46,913 nucleotides of DNA from an uncultured Collinsella sp. (lineage in GTDB: Bacteria > Actinomycetota > Coriobacteriia > Coriobacteriales > Coriobacteriaceae): NCBI GenBank assembly GCA_902493855.1, contig CABUQV010000018.1:1-46913 (forward strand). The letters run 5' to 3'. Positions within the stretch are counted from its first letter, which is position 1, and each line of letters opens with the position of its first letter. The notes under the pieces were generated by a model, which saw only the letters and a list, made by a program, of their open reading frames with translations, had not been told where the DNA came from and did no database searches. Made by a program: the position numbers and the translations under genes. Below are positions 23,804-31,761 of the stretch, piece after piece.

Positions 23804-23906
23804 GAGAGACGACCGCCTTTCGCTTGCATAATGCTAACGGGTAAACATCTTAGTCGCATAAGCCGACACCCGTAACCAAATACCCCATTTGTTAACCCAT
23901 CAACAT

Positions 23907-23947
23907 AAAAACCACCACATAGGGGACAGGCACCTTTGTGGTGGTTT
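23907..23947 (+). repeat. Palindromic repeat family A, copy 5 (one arm mismatch)
   Basis: AAAACCACCACATAGG with CCTTTGTGGTGGTTT; one A-to-T change breaks the stem. It lies just beyond the stop of the B3/4-domain gene. Confidence 0.88.
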
Positions 23948-23973
23948 GGGGCATCAATAGGTTCTAGGCGCCG

Positions 23974-24693
23974 CTACAGCTCCACGCAAGGATTGTCGCG
24001 GGTCACAAGCGTCTTAATGACAACCGTCGCTCCCAGATAGCGCTCAAGCAGCTCGGCTAAGCGATCGATCGCAGCCTGGCAATCCCCCATCCGCTCGGGC
24101 TCCACGCACTCAATCGCCAGGAACGCATCGGCCGAATCATCGGACAGAGCCGTTCGAACGCCGTCGCGCCAGTTCCAGCAGCGGCACACGGCGCCCGCAT
24201 CATCGATATAGGCCAGCTCGCCGGGCAGCGTCGGGTCATCTGTCTCCTCGCCAAGCGGCAGGAATGCGTCGCCGCCATCAGTAACCGCCAGGCGCAGATT
24301 ACCCTCGATAGAGTGCAGGTCCTCGCCTCCCACGGGTAGCGCGTAGGTCAGCGACACCGTGTTGTAGATATCCACCGCCGGCGTGATATGACCGACCGGC
24401 TTGCCCTTGAGCACGCGCTTAAGCAGGTTCTCAATCGAACAACGCGCACCCTTCTTAGTCTTGAACAGACGATACGCCTCGCGCCATGCCTTGACCGGTG
24501 CGTTCTCGCTGATAGTGTCGCTGGTCAGATGACGCTCCGCATCGATATTGGCACGGTCGAGCAACGCCGCAATCGCATCCACGTCCTCTTGAGGAATCTG
24601 AGCCGTGGGCTTCATGCCCTCCACGACCACAACGCCGACCGCTGCCTGCGGAAACAGCTCCCAGAATGAATCCTCGGCAATAAAGCTCTTCAT
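23974..24693 (-). CDS. B3/B4 tRNA-binding-domain protein
   Basis: The product has 239 residues and matches the stand-alone B3/4 domain found in the beta chain of phenylalanyl-tRNA synthetase. The central segment (residues ~75-160) has conserved-looking features: SIENLLKRVLKGK, ITPAVDIYNTVSL and GNLRLAVTDGGDAFLPLG. Stand-alone B3/4 proteins may edit mischarged tRNA or other aminoacyl products, but this is unproven for this group. The start at 24693 is chosen over an ATG five codons upstream because AAGGGAG precedes it. A GC-rich hairpin in the leader (GTGAGGGCGC 24722-24731 with GCGCCCTCAC 24743-24752) may affect expression. Confidence 0.82.
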   Translation of the reverse strand: MKSFIAEDSFWELFPQAAVGVVVVEGMKPTAQIPQEDVDAIAALLDRANIDAERHLTSDTISENAPVKAWREAYRLFKTKKGARCSIENLLKRVLKGKPVGHITPAVDIYNTVSLTYALPVGGEDLHSIEGNLRLAVTDGGDAFLPLGEETDDPTLPGELAYIDDAGAVCRCWNWRDGVRTALSDDSADAFLAIECVEPERMGDCQAAIDRLAELLERYLGATVVIKTLVTRDNPCVEL

Positions 24694-24864
24694 ACGCTCT
24701 CCCTTCATTGTACGCGCCCGAGTGAGGGCGCCTAAACAAAAAGCGCCCTCACGACGGCCACCTTCAAAGTCCTACGGTGCCGCCACAAGAACGCTTACGC
24801 TGTCCCCATCCGGAGAAGGGGACGATATGTCAGGCGTATTGTAACCCGAGTCATCCACGCGAGC

Positions 24865-24901
24865 AAAACCACCACAAAGGTGCCTGTCCCCTTTGTGGTG
24901 G
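24865..24901 (-). repeat. Palindromic repeat family A, copy 6 (reversed loop)
   Basis: CCACCACAAAGG with CCTTTGTGGTGG; the plus-strand loop reads TGCCTGTCC, the reverse orientation of the copy-1 loop. It lies 20 bases beyond the pckA stop. Confidence 0.88.
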
Positions 24902-24920
24902 ACATGGACTCACGGCGAAG

Positions 24921-26591
24921 CTAGTGGCGAAGTCCCAGCAGCCCGCGGCCGCGATGACGGGCGTCGGCGTGTACTTGAGCGTGCGGACCGGCGGCCTTGA
25001 CGGACTCGGGCAGGTGCGAGTACTTCTTCTCGAAGTTCTCCTCGAACATCACTGCCAGGTTGTGCGCTGCCTCGTCGTAGCGCGCGGTGCTCTGCCAGTA
25101 CTGTCGCGGCACCAGAATGCCGTCGGGCACGCCATGGCACGTGGTGGGAATGTCGACGTTAAAGATGTCGTCGTGCACGAACTCGCTCTCTTCGATGGTG
25201 CCATCGAGGGCGCGAGCGACCAGTGAGCGCGTATAGGCCAGCTCGATGCGATGACCCACGCCGTAGCCGCCACCAATCCAGCCGGTGTTGACCAGGTAGA
25301 CGTGCGTGCGGCCGTCGGCGATGCGCTCGCCGAGCATCTTAGCGTAGACCATGGGATCGAGCGGCATAAACGGCTCGCCAAACAGCGAGGAAAACGTGGG
25401 CGTGGGCTCGGTGACACCGACCTCGGTGCCGGGGATCTTGGCCGTAAAGCCCGTCACAAAGTGGTACATGGCGGCATCGGCCGTCAGGCGTGAGATGGGC
25501 GGCAACACGCCAAAGGCGTCGCAGGTCAGGAACAGCACGACGCTCGGAGTGGTGCCCATGCCCTTGGTCCACGCGTTGGGAATGTGCTCCACAGGGTAGG
25601 CCACGCGTGTGTTGTGCGTGATCGAGACGTCGTCGTAGTTGGGCTTGCGGCTCTCGTCGAGCACCACGTTTTCGCAGATGGCGCCAAAGCGGACGGCGTT
25701 GAAGATCTCGGGCTCGTGGAACGCGTCCAGGCCCTCGCATTTTGCGTAGCAGCCACCCTCGATGTTGAAGATACCCATGTCGGACCAACCGTGCTCGTCA
25801 TCGCCGATCAGCAGGCGCGTGGGATTGGCCGAAAGCGTGGTCTTGCCGGTGCCGGACAGGCCAAAGAACACGGCGGTCTCGTGCGTGACGGGATCCATGC
25901 TGGCCGAGCAGTGCATGGGCAGCACGTCGTCCTCGACGGGCAGCAGATAGTTCATGACGCTAAAGATCGACTTTTTGATCTCGCCGGAGTAGCCGGTGCC
26001 GGCGACCAGAATCACGCGTTCCTGGAAGTTGATGACCACGGCAGCGCTGGAGTTGAGGCCCTTGATGGCGGGGTCGCACTGGTAACCGGACGCTGCGAGC
26101 ACGCAGAAGTCGGGCTCGCCGGTGCGCGCGATTTCGCGGGCGAGCGGGCGGGCGAGCATCTGCTTGATAAAGAGCGCCTGGCTGGCACGCTCGCAGGCAA
26201 CGAGCAGTCGACGCGTGTGGTTGCGGTCGGCGCCTGCCATGCCGCGGGTGACGAACACGTCGCGCTCGTTGAGATAGTCGACGATGCCGGCCTTGATGGC
26301 CTCATAGCTCTCGACGGACAGCGGGCGGTTGACCGCACCCCAGGCGATCTTGTCGTGAACATCGGGGGTGTCAACGATAAAGCGGTCATTGGGGGAACGG
26401 CCGGTACGCTCCCCCGTCTCGATCACCAGCGCGCCGTTGGATGCCATGCGGCCTTCTTCGCGGCGGATAGCGTGCTCGACGAGCTCCGCGGCGGGTAGAT
26501 CGACCAGCAGACGGGGCTGATTCTCGGCGGGATCTTCGACCAGCGTAATACCAAAGTTGGACAAAACTTCTGCAGGGGTAACACCAGGCAT
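24921..26591 (-). CDS. pckA: Phosphoenolpyruvate carboxykinase (ATP)
   Basis: The product has 556 residues. It interconverts oxaloacetate and phosphoenolpyruvate with ATP/ADP; in anaerobic gut bacteria the enzyme often runs towards oxaloacetate. Signatures are GERTGRSPNDRF (60-71), GEIKKS (203-208), the kinase-1a P-loop GLSGTGKTT (244-252) and the metal site IGDDEHGW (262-269). The start at 26591 follows AAAGGAGG. The C-terminus is odd: after the usual AAGP ending, about 20 basic residues (HAQVHADARHRGRG...) continue to the stop. A 16-base palindrome about 75 bp upstream may be its operator. Confidence 0.97.
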   Translation of the reverse strand: MPGVTPAEVLSNFGITLVEDPAENQPRLLVDLPAAELVEHAIRREEGRMASNGALVIETGERTGRSPNDRFIVDTPDVHDKIAWGAVNRPLSVESYEAIKAGIVDYLNERDVFVTRGMAGADRNHTRRLLVACERASQALFIKQMLARPLAREIARTGEPDFCVLAASGYQCDPAIKGLNSSAAVVINFQERVILVAGTGYSGEIKKSIFSVMNYLLPVEDDVLPMHCSASMDPVTHETAVFFGLSGTGKTTLSANPTRLLIGDDEHGWSDMGIFNIEGGCYAKCEGLDAFHEPEIFNAVRFGAICENVVLDESRKPNYDDVSITHNTRVAYPVEHIPNAWTKGMGTTPSVVLFLTCDAFGVLPPISRLTADAAMYHFVTGFTAKIPGTEVGVTEPTPTFSSLFGEPFMPLDPMVYAKMLGERIADGRTHVYLVNTGWIGGGYGVGHRIELAYTRSLVARALDGTIEESEFVHDDIFNVDIPTTCHGVPDGILVPRQYWQSTARYDEAAHNLAVMFEENFEKKYSHLPESVKAAGPHAQVHADARHRGRGLLGLRH

Positions 26592-26665
26592 GGGGCCTCC
26601 TTTAAAAACGCGACACGTGAACGCGGCGCGCACTTTACTCACGTAAAGCCCGTTGTACCCGATAT

Positions 26666-26681
26666 GCAAAAACGTTTTTGC
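26666..26681. promoter_or_regulatory. Perfect palindrome upstream of pckA, LacI/cre-like operator
   Basis: GCAAAAACGTTTTTGC is a perfect 16-base palindrome with a central CG, the symmetry typical of LacI/CcpA-family operators. It lies about 75 bp upstream of the pckA start. Confidence 0.45.
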
Positions 26682-26732
26682 GGCAAGGGCGGCAAGCCCG
26701 CCCAACGGTCAAAAATCGCAGGCAAGCGGCCT

Positions 26733-26782
26733 AGTCATTGGGGACGTTCTTAAACGACTAGTCGTTGGGGACGTTCTTGAAC
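26733..26782 (+). repeat. Repeat family C, tandem copies 2 and 3
   Basis: 26733-26763 is identical to 7038-7068. A second, slightly diverged unit (GTTGGGGACGTTCTTGAAC) follows at once, overlapping by the shared AGTC, so the unit of about 27 bases is tandemly repeated. Confidence 0.88.
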
Positions 26783-26791
26783 AGGCAACAT

Positions 26792-26842
26792 TCAAGGAGT
26801 GTCCCCGGATGCCGGCACTTAGGGACGTTCCCAAAGTGCCGA
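26792..26842 (+). repeat. Repeat family D, copy 2
   Basis: CAAGGAGTGTCCCC, TGCCGGCACTT, GGGACGTTCCC and AAAGTGCCGA occur in the same order as in the copy at 13931-13981. CGGCACTT pairs with AAGTGCCG. Confidence 0.75.
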
Positions 26843-26943
26843 CTACTGAATGGCGCCGCCGAAATTATCGAACAAACTGTTCAAAAACACGAGCGAACAC
26901 CGTCGCGTCTATACTAAAGCGCAGCAATAGAAAGGACTCCGCC

Positions 26944-28524
26944 TTGAGCATCACGCCCCTCGATAGCATTCGCCGCGCCATCGCCCGCCGCAACGGCATC
27001 TCCAACCCCGCTGCATCGAAAGACGGCGCCGCGAAGGCCCAGGGCGGCCGCATCGAGAACGGCCTGTTCCCCGCCTCCCACACGGCCGAAGAGCTCGCGC
27101 GCATCCAGGAGCTGAGCCAGCGCAACGCCGGCGGACCCGATAGCAGCCAAGCCACACGTCGCCGGCGCGAACGCGATCGGGAGCCCGGCCCCGTCCGCCG
27201 CATGGTCAACGCTTGGTGGAACCGTCTGCTCGGCGCCGTCTACGGCGGCGGCTTCTCCATGCAGGAAGCGGAATACGAGGAGCACGCCACCAGCCGCGAC
27301 TATCTTTGGAACACCCTCGGCACCGCCGTGTGGGGCCTGGCGTTTCCGTTGCTCACCATCGTGTCTACGCAGCTCGTGGGCGCCGAAGAAGCAGGCAAAT
27401 TCTCCATCGCCTTTGTCACCGGCACGCTCATCATGATCGCGTGCAACTACGGCGTGCGCAATTTCCAGGTCTCAGACATCGACGAAAAGACGTCCTTTGC
27501 CTCCTACCAGCTCAACCGCTGGCTTTGTGGAGCGCTCGCCCTAGGCTGCGGCCTCATGTACAGCAGCGCCCGCGGCTATGATGCGCAGATGGCGACGATC
27601 GGCCTAGGCGTCTACCTGTATAAGGTCATCGATGGCGTCGCCGACGTGTACGAAGGCCGCCTGCAGCAGGCCGACAAACTCTACTTGGCTGGAATGAGCC
27701 AAACGCTGCGTTCCGCCGGCGTCATCGCGGTCTTTAGCGTGGCACTGTTCCTCACGCGCAGCATGCCCATCGCGGCCATGGCCATGGGCATCGCCGCAAT
27801 CGCCTCGCTCGTGCTGGTCACCGCCCCGCTCGCCCTGCTCGAAACCGAAAAATCACGCCGCATGAGTCTGCGCGAGGCTGGCCACCTGTTTATCCAGTGC
27901 GCCCCACTTTTTGGTGCGCTGTTCCTGTTCAACCTAATCGAGAGCATGCCCAAATTCGTGATGGAAGGCACGCTGGCCTACAAGTATCAGCTGTACTTTA
28001 ATGCACTGTTCTTTCCGGCGCAGGCTATTTTGTTGAGCATTGGATTTATCTATAAACCGCAGTTCCTGCGTCTGTCGAGCATTTGGGCGAATCCGCGCAA
28101 GCGTCGCCGCTTTGACTTGATTATTGTTGCCGTTATGGCGCTGATCGTGGTCATCACCGGCATGTGCGCCGCATTTATGGCAGGCCCCGGCATCCCCATT
28201 ATGAGCTTTATGTACGGCCTTAACTTTGAGCGCTACCGCACGCTGGCGCTGCTGATGGTCGTCGCCGGCGGCGTCACCGCAGCCATCGACTTTATCTACG
28301 CCATCATCACGGTGCTGCGCCATGCCGGCGACGTCACCAAGATCTACCTGATCTGCTTTGCCGTGAGCGTGGTGCTGCCGGTGATCCTGATTAAGCTGCT
28401 GGGTATGATGGGCGCTGTGGTGAGCTACCTAGCCATCATGGTCCTACTCCTGGTGCTACTGATTATCGAGTACGCCCACATCCACCAACGCATTGAGCGC
28501 GACCGCAACCCCTACGGCGCCTAA
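26944..28524 (+). CDS. Polytopic membrane protein, Wzx/MATE-like flippase family
   Basis: The product has 526 residues. The first ~100 residues are polar and cytoplasmic, with a basic RRRRERDRE patch. From about residue 120 there are 10-12 hydrophobic segments, spaced like polysaccharide-export flippases (VWGLAFPLLTIVSTQLVGAE, then GKFSIAFVTGTLIMIACNYG, and an LVLLIIEYAHIHQ end). Such proteins move lipid-linked oligosaccharides across the membrane. The start is TTG at 26944 with AAAGGA 7 bases before; no ATG nearby has a ribosome site. No glycosyltransferases are adjacent, so the cargo is unknown. Confidence 0.75.
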   Translation: MSITPLDSIRRAIARRNGISNPAASKDGAAKAQGGRIENGLFPASHTAEELARIQELSQRNAGGPDSSQATRRRRERDREPGPVRRMVNAWWNRLLGAVYGGGFSMQEAEYEEHATSRDYLWNTLGTAVWGLAFPLLTIVSTQLVGAEEAGKFSIAFVTGTLIMIACNYGVRNFQVSDIDEKTSFASYQLNRWLCGALALGCGLMYSSARGYDAQMATIGLGVYLYKVIDGVADVYEGRLQQADKLYLAGMSQTLRSAGVIAVFSVALFLTRSMPIAAMAMGIAAIASLVLVTAPLALLETEKSRRMSLREAGHLFIQCAPLFGALFLFNLIESMPKFVMEGTLAYKYQLYFNALFFPAQAILLSIGFIYKPQFLRLSSIWANPRKRRRFDLIIVAVMALIVVITGMCAAFMAGPGIPIMSFMYGLNFERYRTLALLMVVAGGVTAAIDFIYAIITVLRHAGDVTKIYLICFAVSVVLPVILIKLLGMMGAVVSYLAIMVLLLVLLIIEYAHIHQRIERDRNPYGA

Positions 28525-28605
28525 TTAGCTGCCCACGGTCACCGGAATTTGCGATGGAATCACCCCGGCTGGGGTCACATTGCGAACAATATGCATCACG
28601 CAAAA

Positions 28606-28728
28606 CTAAGTGAGTAGACTTTTACCGAATCCCCGACCACACCGACAGAGCACAAGTCTTTGACCTGCGGTTTTATTGAGGCAAATATGTTGGGTGCTCG
28701 GCATTTCCAAAAAAGTCTACTCACTTAG
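28606..28728 (+). repeat. Structured repeat family E, copy 3 with 18-bp terminal inverted repeats
   Basis: CTAAGTGAGTAGACTTTT (28606-28623) is perfectly complementary to AAAAGTCTACTCACTTAG (28711-28728). The inner stem pairs CCGA-C-CAC (28633-28640) with GTG-C-TCGG (28694-28701). The core ACCTGCGGTTTTA is at 28663-28675. The stems differ in sequence from copies 1 and 2, but pair in the same positions. Confidence 0.8.
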
Positions 28729-28743
28729 CCAGAGGGCAGCCAA

Positions 28744-28777
28744 ATGATTATTTAATCCCCGTCCCAGAGAAATCAAT
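28744..28777 (+). repeat. Repeat family F, copy 2
   Basis: TGATTATTTAATCCCCGTCCCAG is followed by AGAAATCA; TGATT pairs with AATCA. The AATCCCCGTCCCAG core matches the copy at 17654-17692. Confidence 0.75.
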
Positions 28778-28840
28778 TAGCGGGCAGGAGGGCAAAAGTA
28801 GTCAAAAAACCCTTCCCAAATTAGCTACCCCTTGCACCCG

Positions 28841-29680
28841 TTATTCGCCCGGGTTGATGTTCGCGTAGAACTCCGCCCCGTCGTCCAGGCGCAGGATGCC
28901 CACGCGGCCGAACTCGGAGCCGGTGGCGGCAGCGCAGTCGATGTCGATGCGATCGGGCACGCCGGCAGTGTCCTCGCCGCCCAAGCGCACGATCTGCCCG
29001 CGTCCCGATTCCTCATCGAGCCCCGCCAGGCAACCGACCTCGCAATAGCGCCCAAGCGATACCGTGGGCGTGTGGCCGCTCACCACGACCGGGCCCCTGC
29101 CCTCGGTAGAAAGCAGCCCGGTCGGCACATCCCAATAGCCGTGACGAATCCACAGCAGGTCATCGGACGACTGCACTGCGAGCATCTGCTGCAGCAGCTC
29201 GCGATCGGCACTCACCGCTCCGACGCCATCGGCACAATCGACGCCATGCTCAAGCAAAAACGCGTGCGCCGCCTTCATCTCGATTCCAGCATGTACCAGT
29301 AGATACGGGCGCTCCTCGGTCTCGACCACCGCGTAGAGCGGCAGCGCGGCCATCCATCGCACGAGCTCCTCGTATGCGTCAAATTCCATGTCGTTGAGCT
29401 GCTCGCGCGTCGTCCAACCACCGTTGATATCCCAGGTCTCGGCATCGAGCGGATCCTGGCCAATGATGGCATCGAGCATGATCTGCTCGTGATTGCCCTT
29501 GAGCACGCGGGCGTTGGGCAGCGAGCGCACGAGCTTAATAACACCGACCGGATCGGGCCCGCGATCGATCATGTCGCCCAGCACGTACAGCGTGTCGTCG
29601 GACGTCAACGAGATCTTAGACAGGGCCTCGTCAAGCGCACGCACGTGCCCGTGAGCATCAGATGTCACATAGATCGCCAT
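28841..29680 (-). CDS. PPP-type metallophosphatase
   Basis: This 279-residue calcineurin-like phosphoesterase shows the full PPP signature set: DAHGH (8-12), GDMIDRG (35-41), GNHE (62-65), LVHAG and VSGHTP, which bind two metal ions. The family includes bacterial serine/threonine phosphatases (PrpA-like) and ApaH-type nucleotide hydrolases. The extra middle helix block and C-terminal strand do not settle which. AAGGAGAG lies upstream of the ATG at 29680. It appears monocistronic and convergent with the flippase-like gene. Confidence 0.9.
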   Translation of the reverse strand: MAIYVTSDAHGHVRALDEALSKISLTSDDTLYVLGDMIDRGPDPVGVIKLVRSLPNARVLKGNHEQIMLDAIIGQDPLDAETWDINGGWTTREQLNDMEFDAYEELVRWMAALPLYAVVETEERPYLLVHAGIEMKAAHAFLLEHGVDCADGVGAVSADRELLQQMLAVQSSDDLLWIRHGYWDVPTGLLSTEGRGPVVVSGHTPTVSLGRYCEVGCLAGLDEESGRGQIVRLGGEDTAGVPDRIDIDCAAATGSEFGRVGILRLDDGAEFYANINPGE

Positions 29681-29933
29681 GGTACGCCTCTCCTTGCATT
29701 GCGGCCGAAGCCCGGTGCCGCAACTAAAACTTCAAGTTGAACTTAAACGTTACCCATTGTACTCCGTTGCAATAAAGCTGGAAAGGGTTTCCGAGCAGAG
29801 GCAAAGACGGCAGCCGTCTATGACGATATCGCGCACGCCCGCAATCCAACCCCATAAACCCACCATCTTTGGGTACAAATAACCACAGACAACTGACCGT
29901 GCCACGCCAACCACCTAGGAGCGGACACTATCC

Positions 29934-31535
29934 ATGAACCAGATCCTTCTCTTTATCGGCCTCGTCATCATTTTGTGCCTGACCATCAAACCCGTCGGCA
30001 AAAAACTCCCCTTCCCCACCCTGCTCATCTTTATCGCGTTCGGCATGCTGTTGGGCGTCAACGGCCCGGCGCATATCGACTTTAGCGACTATGCGCTCAC
30101 CGAAACCGTCTGCAGCACGGCGCTGCTGTTCATCATGTTCTACGGCGGCTTTAACACCAATATCGACCGTGCCAAACCCGTCGCTGTGCCGGCGGTGCTG
30201 CTGAGCACGCTCGGCGTCGTCATCACTGCCGGCATCACCGGCGTGTTCGCCCGCTTCGCGCTGGGGTTCAACTGGATTGACGGCCTGCTGTTGGGATCGG
30301 TCGTGGCATCCACCGACGCGGCCAGCGTCTTTAGCGTGCTGCGCGAGCACAACCTTTCGTTGAAGGGCGGCACCGACTCGCTGCTCGAGGTCGAATCGGG
30401 CTCCAACGACCCCGTCGCCTACATGCTCACCGCGGTGCTCGCGACCCTCGCGGCGGGCGGCAACATCGACATTCCCGTGCTGCTGGCCAAGCAGATCGTC
30501 CTGGGCGTGGGGCTGGGCCTTGCCATCGGCTGGACATCCAGCCGCCTGATTGAACGCGCACACGCAGCGGCCGAGGGCGCGCAGACTATCTTTTTGTTCG
30601 CCGTGGCCATCGTCGCCTACGCGCTGCCGAGCTACCTGGGCGGCAACGGCTTTTTGGCTGTATACCTGGCCGGCATTGTGCTGGGTGCCAGCGACATCAC
30701 CGGCAAAGTCGAGATGGCGCACTTCTTTGACACCCTCACCGAAATGGCGGAGATGACGATCTTCTTCTTGCTCGGCCTGCTCGTAACGCCCGCACGCCTG
30801 CCGCAGATGCTGCTGCCGGGCCTGGCGCTCATGGCGTTTATGCTCTTCGTGAGCCGCCCCATCGCCGTGGGCATGCTGTTGGCGCCCTTTAAGACCAACC
30901 CTCGCCAGGTTGCGCTCGTAAGCTGGGCGGGCCTGCGCGGAGCAGCTTCGGTCGTCTTTAGTCTCTTTGCCGTGGTGGCCGGCGTTCCCGGCGGACACGA
31001 CCTATTTGACCTGGTGTTTGTGATTGCCGTGTCGAGCATTGTGGTGCAGGGCTCGCTGCTGCCAGCGGTGGCGAAGAAGCTCGATATGATCGATGCGACC
31101 GGCGACGTGCGCCGCACCTTTAACGACTATCGCGACGAAGACGGCATGTCATTTGTAAAGCTCAAGGTGGGTGCTGGCCATCCGTTTGCCGGGCGCTCGC
31201 TCGCCGATATTGGCAGCGCGACGGACATGCTCGTGGTCCTGGTGCTGCGCGACGGGGCGCACCCGGTGCTGCCCAACGGCGATACCGTGATCCAGGAAGG
31301 CGATCTGCTGGTAATGGCCGCCCCAACGTTCGAAGAGCGTGCCGAGGTTACGCTGCGTGAGGTCACCGTGACGCCCCACGGTCGCCTGGCCGGCCAGCGT
31401 CTTCGCGATGTGCCGCAGGGCAAGCACCCCTTTATCGTGGTGATGCTCAAGCGCGACGGCCAAACGATCATCCCCGACGGCAACACCCTAATATACGCCG
31501 GCGACGAAGCCGTCATCGCCACGCTCGCGTCGTAG
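29934..31535 (+). CDS. NhaP-type cation/proton antiporter with two RCK_C domains
   Basis: The product has 533 residues. The first ~390 form a CPA1-type transporter with about 12 membrane segments, including the ion-site stretches ASTDAASVFSVLRE and ESGSNDPVAYML (conserved Asp) and SWAGLRGAASVVFSL. Two C-terminal TrkA-C/RCK_C domains follow (about 398-465 and 468-533), as in the K+/H+ antiporter CvrA/NhaP2 group. These cytoplasmic domains normally bind nucleotides and gate transport. It probably exports K+ or Na+ in exchange for protons. AGGAG precedes the ATG at a longish spacing. Monocistronic. Confidence 0.92.
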   Translation: MNQILLFIGLVIILCLTIKPVGKKLPFPTLLIFIAFGMLLGVNGPAHIDFSDYALTETVCSTALLFIMFYGGFNTNIDRAKPVAVPAVLLSTLGVVITAGITGVFARFALGFNWIDGLLLGSVVASTDAASVFSVLREHNLSLKGGTDSLLEVESGSNDPVAYMLTAVLATLAAGGNIDIPVLLAKQIVLGVGLGLAIGWTSSRLIERAHAAAEGAQTIFLFAVAIVAYALPSYLGGNGFLAVYLAGIVLGASDITGKVEMAHFFDTLTEMAEMTIFFLLGLLVTPARLPQMLLPGLALMAFMLFVSRPIAVGMLLAPFKTNPRQVALVSWAGLRGAASVVFSLFAVVAGVPGGHDLFDLVFVIAVSSIVVQGSLLPAVAKKLDMIDATGDVRRTFNDYRDEDGMSFVKLKVGAGHPFAGRSLADIGSATDMLVVLVLRDGAHPVLPNGDTVIQEGDLLVMAAPTFEERAEVTLREVTVTPHGRLAGQRLRDVPQGKHPFIVVMLKRDGQTIIPDGNTLIYAGDEAVIATLAS

Positions 31536-31761
31536 CGGGCAGGAGGTAGCTAATTTGCGACGAAGAGATCAAGCGCCTAGAAAGCCTCATGCCTTCGCTC
31601 GCAGATTTGGATTTGCCTGAGGAGTAAAGCACCCCTCCCCCATGTAACCATCCTGTAAATCATAGCGGCGCACTCGGGTTTTGCTGTGATGCGGTCGCGC
31701 CTAGCGCTCCACTGTGCTAAAGTATCCCGAACGTTCAAACGACTACGAGGGAGACTAGAAG

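Larger units (their letters stand above)
26592..26943. other. 352-base divergent gap between pckA and flippase-like gene
   Basis: It holds a 16-base palindrome (26666-26681), then a run of repeats: family C twice in tandem (26733-26763 and 26760-26782) and family D (26792-26842). A TATACT hexamer near 26910 may be the -10 box of the flippase-like gene. No gene is seen. Confidence 0.6.
28525..28840. other. 316-base convergent gap with repeats
   Basis: It lies between the flippase-like gene and the minus-strand phosphatase. It contains structured element E copy 3 (28606-28728), then family F copy 2 (28744-28777), then GTAGTCAAAAAAC, which is the reverse complement of a stretch beside F copy 1. 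No gene is seen. Confidence 0.65.

Noticed and set aside
31547..31627. Short frame encoding a CDEEIKRLESL-like peptide after the antiporter
   Set aside because: The peptide looks gene-like and has AGGAGG upstream, but there is no usable start codon other than ATT, so it is at best a remnant.
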